Part shown: positions 52,973 to 61,828 of the stretch, piece by piece | How the letters are laid out: every line of letters starts with the position of its first letter | Numbering within the stretch: position 1 is the first letter of the stretch | Source: VXNE01 sp965205735 | Lineage (GTDB): Bacteria > Pseudomonadota > Gammaproteobacteria > Pseudomonadales > Azotimanducaceae | DNA: 64,000 nucleotides | Assembly: GCA_965205735.1 (NCBI GenBank) | Contig: OZ242179.1 | Coordinates: 1,116,001 to 1,180,000 of the forward strand | Direction of reading: 5' to 3' | Made by a program: the position numbers and the translations under genes | Notes under the pieces: model-generated | Told to the model about the DNA's origin: nothing | Seen by the model: only the letters and a program-made list of their open reading frames with translations | Databases searched by the model: none

Positions 52973-53827
52973 ATGGAACAAAGCAGCGACGACGCCCGCA
53001 GCGCAACCGGTTTGCCCCGGGACGGTTACGCCAAGACGGCCGGCGACCTGACCCCGGTGCCGAACCTGTGGGAGACGGCGCGGGCCGAAGCCGAAATCAA
53101 AGTCAGGGAGGAGCCCATCCTCGGCAGCTACTTCCACGCGACGATCCTCAATCACGCCTCCTTCGGTGCCGCGCTCAGTTTCCGACTGGCGAGCAGGCTC
53201 GACACTCCCATGTTGCCGACGATGTTGATCCGCGATGTCATCGAAGAAGCGCTCGCCGATGACCGGACGATTCTCGAAGCCGCGGAGGCGGACGTGCTCG
53301 CGAGCTTCACGCGGGACCCGGCCTGCGACGACTTGTCCACGCCATTTCTGTTCCACAAGGGCTTCCACGCGCTCCAGGCCTACCGTATCGCCCATTGGCT
53401 GTGGCGTCGCGACAGGCAGACGTTGGCGCAGTTCTTCCAAAGCCAGATCAGCGTCGGGCTGGGCGTGGACATTCACCCCGCCGCGCGTATCGGGCGCGGA
53501 CTCATGCTCGACCACGCCACCGGCATCGTGGTCGGCGAAACTGCCGTGATCGGGGACGATGTGTCGATACTGCATTCGGTCACGCTCGGAGGCACCGGCA
53601 AGGAAACCGGCGACCGGCACCCCAAGATCCGCCGCGGCGTCCTGCTCGCCGCCGGATGCAAGGTCATCGGCAATATCGAGGTCGGCGAAGGGGCCAAGGT
53701 GGGCGCCGGCAGCGTCGTGCTGCACGATGTCCCGCCGCATGTCACGGTAGCCGGCGTTCCCGCCGTCATCGTCGGCAAACCGCGCGAGGAGTCGCCGGCC
53801 CTCGGCATGGATCAGCGGATCGAATAG
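52973..53827 (+). CDS. cysE: Serine O-acetyltransferase
   Basis: The enzyme is 284 residues. The N-terminal helical SATase domain has WETARAEAEIKVREEPILGS and the left-handed beta-helix has SVGLGVDIHPAARIGRGLML, DHATGIVVGETAVIGDDVSI and LHSVTLGGTGKETGDRHPKI. The substrate-binding His and Asp are in the DHATG segment. It makes O-acetylserine, the precursor of cysteine. Two small genes follow closely. Confidence 0.95.
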   Translation: MEQSSDDARSATGLPRDGYAKTAGDLTPVPNLWETARAEAEIKVREEPILGSYFHATILNHASFGAALSFRLASRLDTPMLPTMLIRDVIEEALADDRTILEAAEADVLASFTRDPACDDLSTPFLFHKGFHALQAYRIAHWLWRRDRQTLAQFFQSQISVGLGVDIHPAARIGRGLMLDHATGIVVGETAVIGDDVSILHSVTLGGTGKETGDRHPKIRRGVLLAAGCKVIGNIEVGEGAKVGAGSVVLHDVPPHVTVAGVPAVIVGKPREESPALGMDQRIE

Positions 53828-53829
53828 CC

Positions 53830-54033
53830 ATGGCCGAACCTACCTGCCCGAAGTGCAATGCAGTCGGCATAGAGCACTTCGCCTCGAAGCGAAGCGTCCA
53901 GCAAAGCCGAGCGGGCGATCCCTGGTACTTCGTGATCTATTGCGACGCATGCGGACACGTATACGAAGTTATCGCCAAGCATGTGTTTATCCAGGGGCAA
54001 ACCCACCGGTTCAGCTTGGCGCCGTCGCCCTGA
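53830..54033 (+). CDS. Small zinc-ribbon protein
   Basis: The protein is 67 residues. TCPKCNAVG and VIYCDACGHVYEV give a Cys4 zinc ribbon of the kind found in small nucleic-acid-binding or regulator-like proteins. The ATG is 2 bp after the cysE stop, so it is co-transcribed with cysE. Function unknown. Confidence 0.7.
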   Translation: MAEPTCPKCNAVGIEHFASKRSVQQSRAGDPWYFVIYCDACGHVYEVIAKHVFIQGQTHRFSLAPSP

Positions 54034-54123
54034 CCGAACGTGAGGCGGTGGCATTTCGCGAGCGCTTACTCTATAAAGTCTGCGTGCTCTTGATGGCTGC
54101 GACGGTCGAATAGGAGGAACTTG

Positions 54124-54372
54124 ATGAAGACGCTCTACAAGGTCTGGCCCACCGCAACATTGACGCTGCTTGCCTCTGGTATCGCGGCGGACACAGTAAT
54201 CGAGCCTCGAATCCTCGACGTCAAGGAGCGCCTTGAAGTCATCGAGGTGATCGACGTCACGGCGGAAAAAGAGATCGATGAATCGTCTGCGGACACACTC
54301 GACCCGGAGGTTGCCGCAATTCTCGAGGAAACGGTCCGCGAGGAAACCGAAACTCCGGCGGAAGAGGAATAG
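54124..54372 (+). CDS. Small acidic exported protein
   Basis: The protein is 82 residues. A good AGGAGG ribosome-binding site lies 6 bp before the ATG. The N-terminal signal-like segment (VWPTATLTLLASGIAADTVI) is followed by a highly acidic region, rich in Glu and Asp with little aromatic content, ending TPAEEE. No family is recognised. It might be a periplasmic metal- or partner-binding protein, but that is speculative. Confidence 0.6.
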   Translation: MKTLYKVWPTATLTLLASGIAADTVIEPRILDVKERLEVIEVIDVTAEKEIDESSADTLDPEVAAILEETVREETETPAEEE

Positions 54373-54382
54373 ACCGGCCGCG

Positions 54383-54907
54383 TTATTCGGACGCCGAGTT
54401 CCGCGCCGGCGCAGCGCAGGTGCCATACTCGACGAAAAGGGATGCCTCCGCCGCGTAGAAGGCCCAGCCTCCTATGGCGCTGCGGGTATATCGGTCGAGC
54501 GCCGGATTGATCAGCAACATCTCCGAAGGCGGGTTGTTGACGCAACTGTAGCCCTGGTTGCTTGCCGCGCCGCGCACCGTCCGGCATTCGAACTCCGTCT
54601 CGTCACCCTCGGCGGACGTCATCGTGACATAGAGTTTAACCGTCCCCGCGGCACTCGCCGGGACGCCCCGCTCCGTGGCCTCGGTTTCCCCTGGCTCGCC
54701 GAGCAGGTGCCGCATGAACAGCGCGTTTTCGCGCAGATCGAACCTCTGCTCGGTAAATACGGCCGGCATGTAGCTCTCGTCGACATCCCCCGGAAGCTGA
54801 TGTATTCCCACGGTCTGCCGCGCCTTGCAGGTTGTCGGCAGCCAGTCGACCGCCCCCGCGGGCAACGCGGACAGAAAGAGCAGGACCAGGACCATGCGCA
54901 GACTCAT
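54383..54907 (-). CDS. Exported protein of unknown function
   Basis: The protein is 174 residues. The signal peptide is MSLRMVLVLLFLSALPAGA. The mature part has four or more cysteines spread through it (TTCKARQTV, FECRTVRG, YSCVNNPP, GTCAAPARN), suggesting disulfide bonds and a periplasmic location. I do not recognise the family. Its start codon lies inside the 5' end of the divergent protease-like gene; the two coding regions overlap by 14 bp. Confidence 0.65.
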   Translation of the reverse strand: MSLRMVLVLLFLSALPAGAVDWLPTTCKARQTVGIHQLPGDVDESYMPAVFTEQRFDLRENALFMRHLLGEPGETEATERGVPASAAGTVKLYVTMTSAEGDETEFECRTVRGAASNQGYSCVNNPPSEMLLINPALDRYTRSAIGGWAFYAAEASLFVEYGTCAAPARNSASE

Positions 54908-56381
54908 ACCGGCGCTTAGTCTAACCCTTGCTCTGGCGACCGTGGCACGCGGCGATGTAGAACAACATCACTGGTACCGCGTGACAACGCCCGACTTCGA
55001 GATGCTGACCGACCTGTCGCCAGAAGATGCCAGCGCGCTCGCAGACAGGCTGACGCGTTTCAGACTCGCGGTGCAAGCGCTCCTTGGGCGGCAACAGTTG
55101 CCCGCGCCGCCGCCGCAAATCATCGCCTTCCGGCACGCGCGGGACTTTCGGCGCGTGTTCTCGCTACGCAACATCGGCGGATTCACGTTGTCCTCGCTGA
55201 AGCGGTACACGCTCGCCTTCGGACCCGACGGTCGTCCGGGATATGCCTCGCGCGCCCTGACGGCATTTCACGAGTACACGCACTACCTGCTGCGCCATCG
55301 TCAGCAGATGAACTATCCGGCGTGGTACGAGGAAGGCTATGCAAACTTCCTGTCCACCCTGCACATGACGGAGGACGGCGTTGTGCTCGGGCATGTGCCC
55401 GCGTTCAAGCGCCGGCAGATGTCCCGGTCGAGACCGGCGCTGACGGAATTGATCAACGAACGCCTCGTGTTCGACTGGGAACGTCGCGACCTCGAAGACA
55501 TCTACCTCAGAGCCTGGCTGCTGGTGCATATGCTGCACCTCGGCCATTTGTCGGGCCGGCCGGCGAACCGGCCGGCGAGCCTTCCCCCATTTCACGCCAG
55601 CGTGCCCGAAATGCTCGCGCTGATCGATGCCGGAGAGCCAGCGGAGGCCGCCATGGAGAAATCGCTAGGCGTCGGACTCTCCGATCTGGGACGCCTTCTC
55701 AATGCATATGGCAGACGCAGGTCCCTGCCGACGCGGACTCTCGTCGTCGATGTCGAACACGAAACGCCAATGGACGTTCAACCCATGACACGGGCAGAAG
55801 TGCGCCGCGCTCTCGCCGGTGCCGCGTTGGCAACGGGCAATAACAGCTATGCCGCCCAATTGTTTCAGCAGGCGCTCAAGGAGAATCCCGAGGACATCGA
55901 TGCGCTCGTGGGACTGTCCGCGACAACAGACGATCTGACAAGCTCCCTTGAGGCGGCGCGGCGCGCACTTGCGCTCAACGCGGATCATCCCGGCGCGAAC
56001 ATTCGCATGGCGGAACTCAATGTCAACAAATGCGGGCAATCAACCCGGGACCAGTGCTACGCCATATTGCTCGAGAGCGCCGAGCTCTACCGTCGAGCCG
56101 TGAGAAGCGACCCGGACGGCGTCGATGCGGCGTTCGGTCTGGGCGTTACCTACCTCCATGCGGGGCAACCCGGCAACGCCTTGGGCTACTTGCGCGTCGC
56201 GTACCACCGCGCGCCCTGGGCACCTCGCGTCAACCACTTTCTCGGCGAAGCGTATCGATTGATCGGAGACGCGGAGCGCGCTCGGATGCATCTCACCAAG
56301 GCGATGCACTGGCACCGCGAGGAACGCTGGCGGGAGCGCGCGGCGCTGGCGCTTTCCATGCTCGAAACTCCCCCTGACTGA
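54894..56381 (+). CDS. Exported peptidase-MA-like protein with TPR repeats
   Basis: The protein is 495 residues. The signal peptide is RRLIPALSLTLALATVARG. Near residue 125, LTAFHEYTHYLLRHRQQMNY has HExxH, followed by PAWYEEGYANFLSTL with the likely third zinc ligand Glu, as in gluzincin-like peptidases. From about residue 315 tandem TPR units occur (AALATGNNSYAAQLFQQAL). It is probably a periplasmic metallopeptidase or inactive relative; the substrate is unknown. ATG 54894 is preferred because the signal peptide starts there. Confidence 0.78.
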   Translation: MRRLIPALSLTLALATVARGDVEQHHWYRVTTPDFEMLTDLSPEDASALADRLTRFRLAVQALLGRQQLPAPPPQIIAFRHARDFRRVFSLRNIGGFTLSSLKRYTLAFGPDGRPGYASRALTAFHEYTHYLLRHRQQMNYPAWYEEGYANFLSTLHMTEDGVVLGHVPAFKRRQMSRSRPALTELINERLVFDWERRDLEDIYLRAWLLVHMLHLGHLSGRPANRPASLPPFHASVPEMLALIDAGEPAEAAMEKSLGVGLSDLGRLLNAYGRRRSLPTRTLVVDVEHETPMDVQPMTRAEVRRALAGAALATGNNSYAAQLFQQALKENPEDIDALVGLSATTDDLTSSLEAARRALALNADHPGANIRMAELNVNKCGQSTRDQCYAILLESAELYRRAVRSDPDGVDAAFGLGVTYLHAGQPGNALGYLRVAYHRAPWAPRVNHFLGEAYRLIGDAERARMHLTKAMHWHREERWRERAALALSMLETPPD

Positions 56382-56436
56382 CGGTCGTATGACCGGAGTG
56401 CGATAACATCGCCCGGATCATGTCGCGGAGTCCGCC

Positions 56437-56908
56437 ATGTCCTCAAACCTGAAGCTGGCACTTCTGGGATGCGGCGAAATCGCCCGCTTCCACCTCGCCG
56501 GCATGCGCGAGCAAGCGCCCCGAATCGATGTGATCGCCGCCATCGACATCGATGCCGACCACCGCGCGCCCGCTGGCGGACATGCAAGGTGAATCCCTGG
56601 CCCGCGCACGCGGCAAAATCCTGCGCGATCATCGCGGCCCTTAATGCAATGTCCGGGCTACCGGCGAACTCACCATCTCAAGCCGCGGCGGAGGACTATG
56701 GCTCTCGAACGCCTCGAGGCGGCGAGGAGAACTGTTGCTGCAATCTGGCGGCTATCCGAAGTCGTTCGGCAGCGAGATGGAAGACTTCGCCGCGGCCGTG
56801 CTGGACGGATCACCGCTCAAGGCAGGTCCGGACGTCTCGCTCGGGGAGCTCCGCACCGCGCTCGCCATCTACCACTCCGCCGAAACCGACGCTTGGGAGT
56901 CCGTCTGA
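56437..56908 (+). pseudogene. Gfo/Idh/MocA-family oxidoreductase, two end fragments
   Basis: 56437-56586 encodes SSNLKLALLGCGEIARFHLA with GMREQAPRIDVIAAIDIDAD, the NAD(P)-binding start of the family. After a B-element relic, 56663-56908 encodes GELTISSRGGGLWL, then SGGYPKSFGSEMEDFAAAVL and DGSPLKAGPDVSLGELRTAL, the family's C-terminus, ending at TGA. About 200 central residues are missing. The 3' end overlaps the 3' end of the batDE gene on the other strand by 40 bp. Confidence 0.78.
56590..56661 (-). mobile_element. B-family MITE relic B3
   Basis: Minus-strand reading gives TAGCCCGGACATTGCATTA, GGGCCGCGATGATCGCGCAGG and ATTTTGCCGCGTGCG, matching the B1 end. The terminal CTAG has decayed to CTAC and the other end is absent. 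It occupies the gap between the two Gfo/Idh fragments. Confidence 0.65.
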
Positions 56909-59511
56909 GACGGGCGCACAGCAGCTACGCTGTTCGCCATCATCCATCCGGGCGTGCCATCCGCCAGGGCGATGCGCAACCAACCGTCGCGGATCTCCAG
57001 GATGGTGACTTCGGCGCCCGCCGGCAACGGATGCGCAAAAGCCAGCCGGGCGCCCGCGCTGTCGGCGGAACGCAGCGGCGCGCCATCGATCACCACCACC
57101 CCTTCGGGCGGCGCGCTCCGGGACAACAGGGCCGACCCGGCCGCAACCGCCCACACCGCAATCGGCACAACGGACATCCGTCGCAACAGGCGCATGCGCC
57201 GCGTCGGCCACGGCGTCAGCAGCAGCACGGCGAAGGCGAACGCACCAGCCGCGATCCAATAGCGCTGCGCGACGGAAAACAGATCGCGCCAGAACAGCAG
57301 CGAGTCGAGTGCGCCCCCGCTCGCGGGACGCGGCAACCAGGGCGGCGCGCGGTCGCGCAGCCACGCGAGATTCTTCGCCGCGCGCTCGTGGTTCGGCTGT
57401 ACCGCCAGCGCGCGCCGGAAAGCGAGCGTCGCGCGGCCGGAATCGCCGGCGCCAAGCGCGGCATTGCCCCAGTCGGCAAGGAGTTCCGGTGCCGGTCGCG
57501 ACGCCGCCGCTTCGCGCAGAGAACGTTCGGCGTCGGCGAAATGACGAGCGCGGCGCACGGGGTCCTGTTCTTCCAGCGCCTGCCGGTAAACCTGGCGCGC
57601 CCGCTCGATACCGATCAGCACCATCGTCGATCCGGGTTCCGTAGCAGGGACGAGAGGTTGCGCCTCGGGCGATGACGCGACGCTTGCATCGGCAGCCAAG
57701 GCGGCAGCGGCGCCAAAGACAACGCACAGCGCTGCGGTCGCCGACGGCGGCACGGTGCGTCCTCGACCTTCCCACTCCCGCGCAAGGGCGCGGACCGCCG
57801 CGGCGATTTCCCCGTCGAGTGGTTCGCCGGCCGCCGCGGGATCGAATGCCGAGGTTTCAAGCCGTTCGAGTGCCCGAGCGCCCAGCGCGTCTTCATTGCC
57901 GGTCAGGCGCGCCAGCACCCGCATCGCGTTGAGTGCTTGCGGCGCCATCTCGCGCGCGGCGCCGCCGGACTTGAGAACGCGCTCCACTTCGCGCCGGGCG
58001 CGAGCGATTTCACGCCGTCGACCGCGCCGCGCCGCCGTGCGCATCTGCCAAACACGCAGTCCGCCGAGGGCGAGCGGAATCAGGTAAAGCAGCACCATCG
58101 GCAACGGCGCGATGGTCGAGCCCCAAGGCAGGTCCAGCGTCCGGTCCACCGCGCTCAAGGACATGTCGGCGCCGATGAAGACGGACGTCGACACCGCGCG
58201 CGGCGGCTGCAAGGCTGCGGTAGGCATCGGAGCGGGCGCGGCGACCGCTGTGACGTCGGCGGCGCCCACCACGTTGCCGCTGGCGACGGAAAGCGCGACT
58301 GGCCGGCTGGAGACCGTGACGTACTCGCCCCTGTTCGGGTCGAAGTAGGCGAAGGCAATGGGTGGAATCTCGCGCACCTCCGCGCTTAAGATCCGGGCCG
58401 TGACGGCAAAGGTCTTGGTGCGGGTTTGTGAATCGACGCTGCCGACCGAAGCGGTGGCGGGAACCGAAAACAGCGTCGGCGGCAAACCGCCCTCGCCGAG
58501 CAACGTCGGCAAACTCAGTCCTTCGAGTTCGCCGTCGCCCCGAATTCGCAACGTCAGTTCGATGGGATCACCCACGCTGACCACGGTGCGGCTGGCTTGG
58601 ACTTCGATGGAGAAACCGCCGCCGACAGCATTGACGAAGTTGCGCGGGCGGCCGCTCTTCGGCAGAGGATGCACGACGAGCTGTTGCCGCTGTCCCGACG
58701 CCTGGAATAGCGCGCCGCGCGCCCGGCCGAAATTGAAAAAGCCTCGATCACGAGCTGATTCCAGGCGGGCCACGACACGCACCGGGTCCAGGACGAACGT
58801 CTGCGCCCGGGTCGCCGTGGCGCGGAAAGGAAAGCTGATGCGCGTATAGTCGATCCCGTCTTGCCGCAGCCGATCCTGTTGCATGGGCAGATCGATGACT
58901 CGGGCGCCGGCCCGAAACGACCGCGTCCGTCCGCCGACATCCGCGCCTTCGACGCGCACGGCATCGATCTCGAACAAGGGCACGACCAACTCGTAGCTTT
59001 CGACATCCCGCGCCAACAACCACTCGACGGCACCGTCGAACGTCTCCCCGACCCACACCGGTCGCTGCGGCAAACGCATGCGGACAACCATGTCGGCGCT
59101 CTGCTCGAGATCGCCGACATCGAACGTGGCGGCGGGGCTCGAGGCGGACTTCGACCCCTGGACCAGGGTCAGGGCCGGCACCGTGTAGCGGCCGGCGGAC
59201 GGCGCAGTCACCTGCCAACGGTAGACGAAGGTCACCTCCCGCCACTCCGAACGGCGACCGTTGACGATCTGGATCTGTTGCGAAACGCTGGGCGTCATGC
59301 CGATGTAGGTCACGCGGCAGCCGTCGATTGCCAGCTCGGGAGCGGCTGGCGGCGCCTGCTCCTCGAAGCCCCGCGCCGACAACAGGAGGGTAAACGGCAT
59401 GCCCGCATAGATTTCGCTGGACTCTACGCTTAGTTCAAGCGTCTGTGCCCCGGCCGGCACGACTAGCGCCGCTAGCCCAAGGGCCACCCAAGCGACACCG
59501 CAACGCTTCAC
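56869..59511 (-). CDS. BatD-BatE fusion protein with C-terminal SH3-like domain
   Basis: The protein is 880 residues. A signal peptide (VALGLAALVVPAGAQ) leads into a BatD part of about 430 residues with repeated Ig-like beta domains. A membrane helix (IAPLPMVLLYLIPLALGGLR) follows near residue 485. A TPR segment (ALLADWGNAALGAGDSGRAT-like order, read as LADWGNAALGAGDSGRATLA) near residue 700 corresponds to BatE. A second helix pair and an SH3-like domain (VVVIDGAPLRSADSAGAR, EIRDGWLRIALADGTPGWM) close it. The Bat operon was defined in Bacteroides aerotolerance and spirochaetes; the role is envelope-linked. It overlaps the previous gene by GTGA. Confidence 0.82.
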   Translation of the reverse strand: MKRCGVAWVALGLAALVVPAGAQTLELSVESSEIYAGMPFTLLLSARGFEEQAPPAAPELAIDGCRVTYIGMTPSVSQQIQIVNGRRSEWREVTFVYRWQVTAPSAGRYTVPALTLVQGSKSASSPAATFDVGDLEQSADMVVRMRLPQRPVWVGETFDGAVEWLLARDVESYELVVPLFEIDAVRVEGADVGGRTRSFRAGARVIDLPMQQDRLRQDGIDYTRISFPFRATATRAQTFVLDPVRVVARLESARDRGFFNFGRARGALFQASGQRQQLVVHPLPKSGRPRNFVNAVGGGFSIEVQASRTVVSVGDPIELTLRIRGDGELEGLSLPTLLGEGGLPPTLFSVPATASVGSVDSQTRTKTFAVTARILSAEVREIPPIAFAYFDPNRGEYVTVSSRPVALSVASGNVVGAADVTAVAAPAPMPTAALQPPRAVSTSVFIGADMSLSAVDRTLDLPWGSTIAPLPMVLLYLIPLALGGLRVWQMRTAARRGRRREIARARREVERVLKSGGAAREMAPQALNAMRVLARLTGNEDALGARALERLETSAFDPAAAGEPLDGEIAAAVRALAREWEGRGRTVPPSATAALCVVFGAAAALAADASVASSPEAQPLVPATEPGSTMVLIGIERARQVYRQALEEQDPVRRARHFADAERSLREAAASRPAPELLADWGNAALGAGDSGRATLAFRRALAVQPNHERAAKNLAWLRDRAPPWLPRPASGGALDSLLFWRDLFSVAQRYWIAAGAFAFAVLLLTPWPTRRMRLLRRMSVVPIAVWAVAAGSALLSRSAPPEGVVVIDGAPLRSADSAGARLAFAHPLPAGAEVTILEIRDGWLRIALADGTPGWMMANSVAAVRPSQTDSQASVSAEW

Positions 59512-61805
59512 CAGTCCTTCTCCACCGGCTCCGGCGGCACCGGGTCGCGCTGTCGCCGCCGCTGCCGCTCAGCCTCCCGGTCCCGCACGGCCTGCAGCCG
59601 CTGCAGCGCCTGCCGACGCGACATCTGTTCCGCCGGCTCGGGTTGCGCGTGAGCTTCCTGTTGCTGTTGCTCGCCGCCAGAGTCCTCGTCCTCCGGAGAT
59701 GGCGGGCGCAACAGCCGAATCGCATTCTCGATATGACCAATGGCCGCGACCTGGTCAGCAAGAGCTGGCTCGAGGTGAGGTGACATGTTCTGCGCAAAGT
59801 CTGCTGCAGCAGACACCGTCGCCGCAGCGCTGCGCATTCGCGCGGTGCCCGCGCGTACCTCCTGGGTCGCTTCCGCGATGCTCTTCGCAGCTTCGCCATC
59901 CTCTTCACCCCGCGCGGCATCCGTCTGCGCCGCCAGCGCTTCGCCGAGCGCCTCCCCCGTCTTGGCGTGGATCGCCTGTCGCTCCGCGACGAAACCGAGC
60001 GGCGGCGCGGTATCCGGGTCAACCTGTACCGTCGCGGTCTGGTCGTGCGTATCGGTTTGCTCGGCCAGCAACTCCTGGAGATGCTCGACAATACTGAAGA
60101 ACAGGCGCCGCAGCGCTTCGAGGCGATCAAGCGCCAATCGCGCCGGAATGTCCGCCTCGCCGCCCGCCGCCAACGCTTGCGACGCCGCATCCAGCGCTTC
60201 CAAGGCTTCCCCGCGCAGCTTTTCGGCAAGTTCGTAGCGCTCTTCCGCAGCCCCCTCTTCTTCTTCAGGCGATGCTTGCGAGAGCGTATCCAACAGCATC
60301 GCCTCCATTCGTTGCAGACGTTCGCGGTTGTCGTCCACCACCGCGCTCACCAGACGTTCACGCAGTTCTGCCTGCGCTTCCTGGGCATCGGCTCCCAACA
60401 GCGCCACCGCGCGCGCCTGATCCGCATAGGCGATCTCTATCAGTTCGCGCAACCCCGCGAAGCGTTCGATCGCCCGAGAGAGCGCGGCGACCGCGCGCGC
60501 GCCTTCCCGCGCCGCATCGGGCACCGCTGCCCCGCCGAACGCGGAAAGGGCCGAACGCATGGCGTCGAGCGCCTCGCGCACATGCGGGATAGCGTCGCCG
60601 ATGGCCTGACGCGCGCGCTGCCCTTCCGACTCGTCGGTTGGCGCGTCTTCCGGCTCGCCAACAGGCTTGCCAACCGGCTCGCCAACAGGCTCGCCCGGCG
60701 TCGCCGCAACGGCCGCTTCCAGACGGCGCAACATTTCGCCGGTGCGAGCCGCCGCGTCCTCCTGTCGGTTTGTGAGGTGCCCGACAGTAAGCCAAGGTGG
60801 CGGACCCTCCTCGCCATCGTCAACCGAAACCGCGGCCAGCGCGCCGGCGTGTGCGACCACAGACGCCTCGTCGCGGGCTACCGCCTTCAGTACGGCGACA
60901 GGATCCAACAACTGCTCCCGGGCGCGCTTGAGTTCCGCCAGCGCAGTGTCGGCCCGGCGATGCGCGCGCTCGCCCTCGAGGCGGCGCAGTCGCCTCCGCG
61001 TATCGCTCATCGACTGTCTCGCGCGCTGCAGGTAGTGGTCCATATCGCCAAGTTGATACGCCCGCGCGCGCTGGTCGGGCCCCAACGCATCCTCCCCCTG
61101 CCCTTCAAGGTGTGCGCGTTCCTCGGCAGCCAGATCGGCGATATCGGCCGTTTCGGCCAGCAACGCGCGTTCCGACGCCGCCAGCGACTCGAAACGGTGT
61201 CGGAAGTCTGCCCCATCTTCCGATTCCACGTCCGCCAACAGTTGCCGCAACTGGTCGCGCAGGCCGCGTTGATCGTCGATGATCCGGTCGAGGCGGGCTT
61301 CGAGATGGCCGTCCTGATTGATCTGATCCGCCAACTGCTGGATCCGGCGCAGGACGATTTCGAGGTTGACGCGCGCATCCTCGTCCCCTTCGGGGGCCAG
61401 GCGCGCCGCATCGCTGAACCATGCCGCGCTGGAACGCAGCGTCTCGATGGTCTCCTCGGGCGCTTCTTCGGCTGAGCCATCCGCCTGTCCGGCCAACGCG
61501 AGTCCCAGGTTGAAGGCCGACCGGTAACGCAACGCCGGATCGTCGCGCGCATCGTCCCGCGCCGCGAGGAAGTCTTCCGCCGCACCCGCGAAGTCGGCGG
61601 CGTCCAGGTCTTCGAGGCCCAGGTTGTAGCGCCCGCGCGCGCTGAGCGCATCCTCGGGCGCAACGGTTTCCGGGACCGGTTGGTCCGCCGCGGGCGGCGG
61701 CGTTTCGATATCGGTGTCGCCAACCGGGTTCCCAACCGGGTTCCCAACCGGGTCAGACGCCGCCAGGACGGCGAACGCGCCAACAATTAAACCCAACCGG
61801 CGCAT
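59508..61805 (-). CDS. Large helical exported protein of the Bat operon
   Basis: The protein is about 765 residues from ATG 61805. A signal peptide (RRLGLIVGAFAVLAAS) is followed by a TPR-like pair (ALSARGRYNLGLEDLDAADF), then long Glu/Ala/Arg-rich helices with heptad character (LEARLDRIIDDQRGLRDQLR, QLGDMDHYLQRARQSM). Two low-complexity repeats stand out, NPVGNPVGNPVGD near residue 20 and GEPVGEPVGKPVGEP in the middle. Its C-terminus is Gln/Glu/Arg-rich. This is the place of BatC-like genes, but the size is far greater. Coiled-coil scaffolding is inferred. Confidence 0.7.
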   Translation of the reverse strand: MRRLGLIVGAFAVLAASDPVGNPVGNPVGDTDIETPPPAADQPVPETVAPEDALSARGRYNLGLEDLDAADFAGAAEDFLAARDDARDDPALRYRSAFNLGLALAGQADGSAEEAPEETIETLRSSAAWFSDAARLAPEGDEDARVNLEIVLRRIQQLADQINQDGHLEARLDRIIDDQRGLRDQLRQLLADVESEDGADFRHRFESLAASERALLAETADIADLAAEERAHLEGQGEDALGPDQRARAYQLGDMDHYLQRARQSMSDTRRRLRRLEGERAHRRADTALAELKRAREQLLDPVAVLKAVARDEASVVAHAGALAAVSVDDGEEGPPPWLTVGHLTNRQEDAAARTGEMLRRLEAAVAATPGEPVGEPVGKPVGEPEDAPTDESEGQRARQAIGDAIPHVREALDAMRSALSAFGGAAVPDAAREGARAVAALSRAIERFAGLRELIEIAYADQARAVALLGADAQEAQAELRERLVSAVVDDNRERLQRMEAMLLDTLSQASPEEEEGAAEERYELAEKLRGEALEALDAASQALAAGGEADIPARLALDRLEALRRLFFSIVEHLQELLAEQTDTHDQTATVQVDPDTAPPLGFVAERQAIHAKTGEALGEALAAQTDAARGEEDGEAAKSIAEATQEVRAGTARMRSAAATVSAAADFAQNMSPHLEPALADQVAAIGHIENAIRLLRPPSPEDEDSGGEQQQQEAHAQPEPAEQMSRRQALQRLQAVRDREAERQRRRQRDPVPPEPVEKDW

Positions 61806-61828
61806 CGCGTTGCACCATCGCATGCGCG

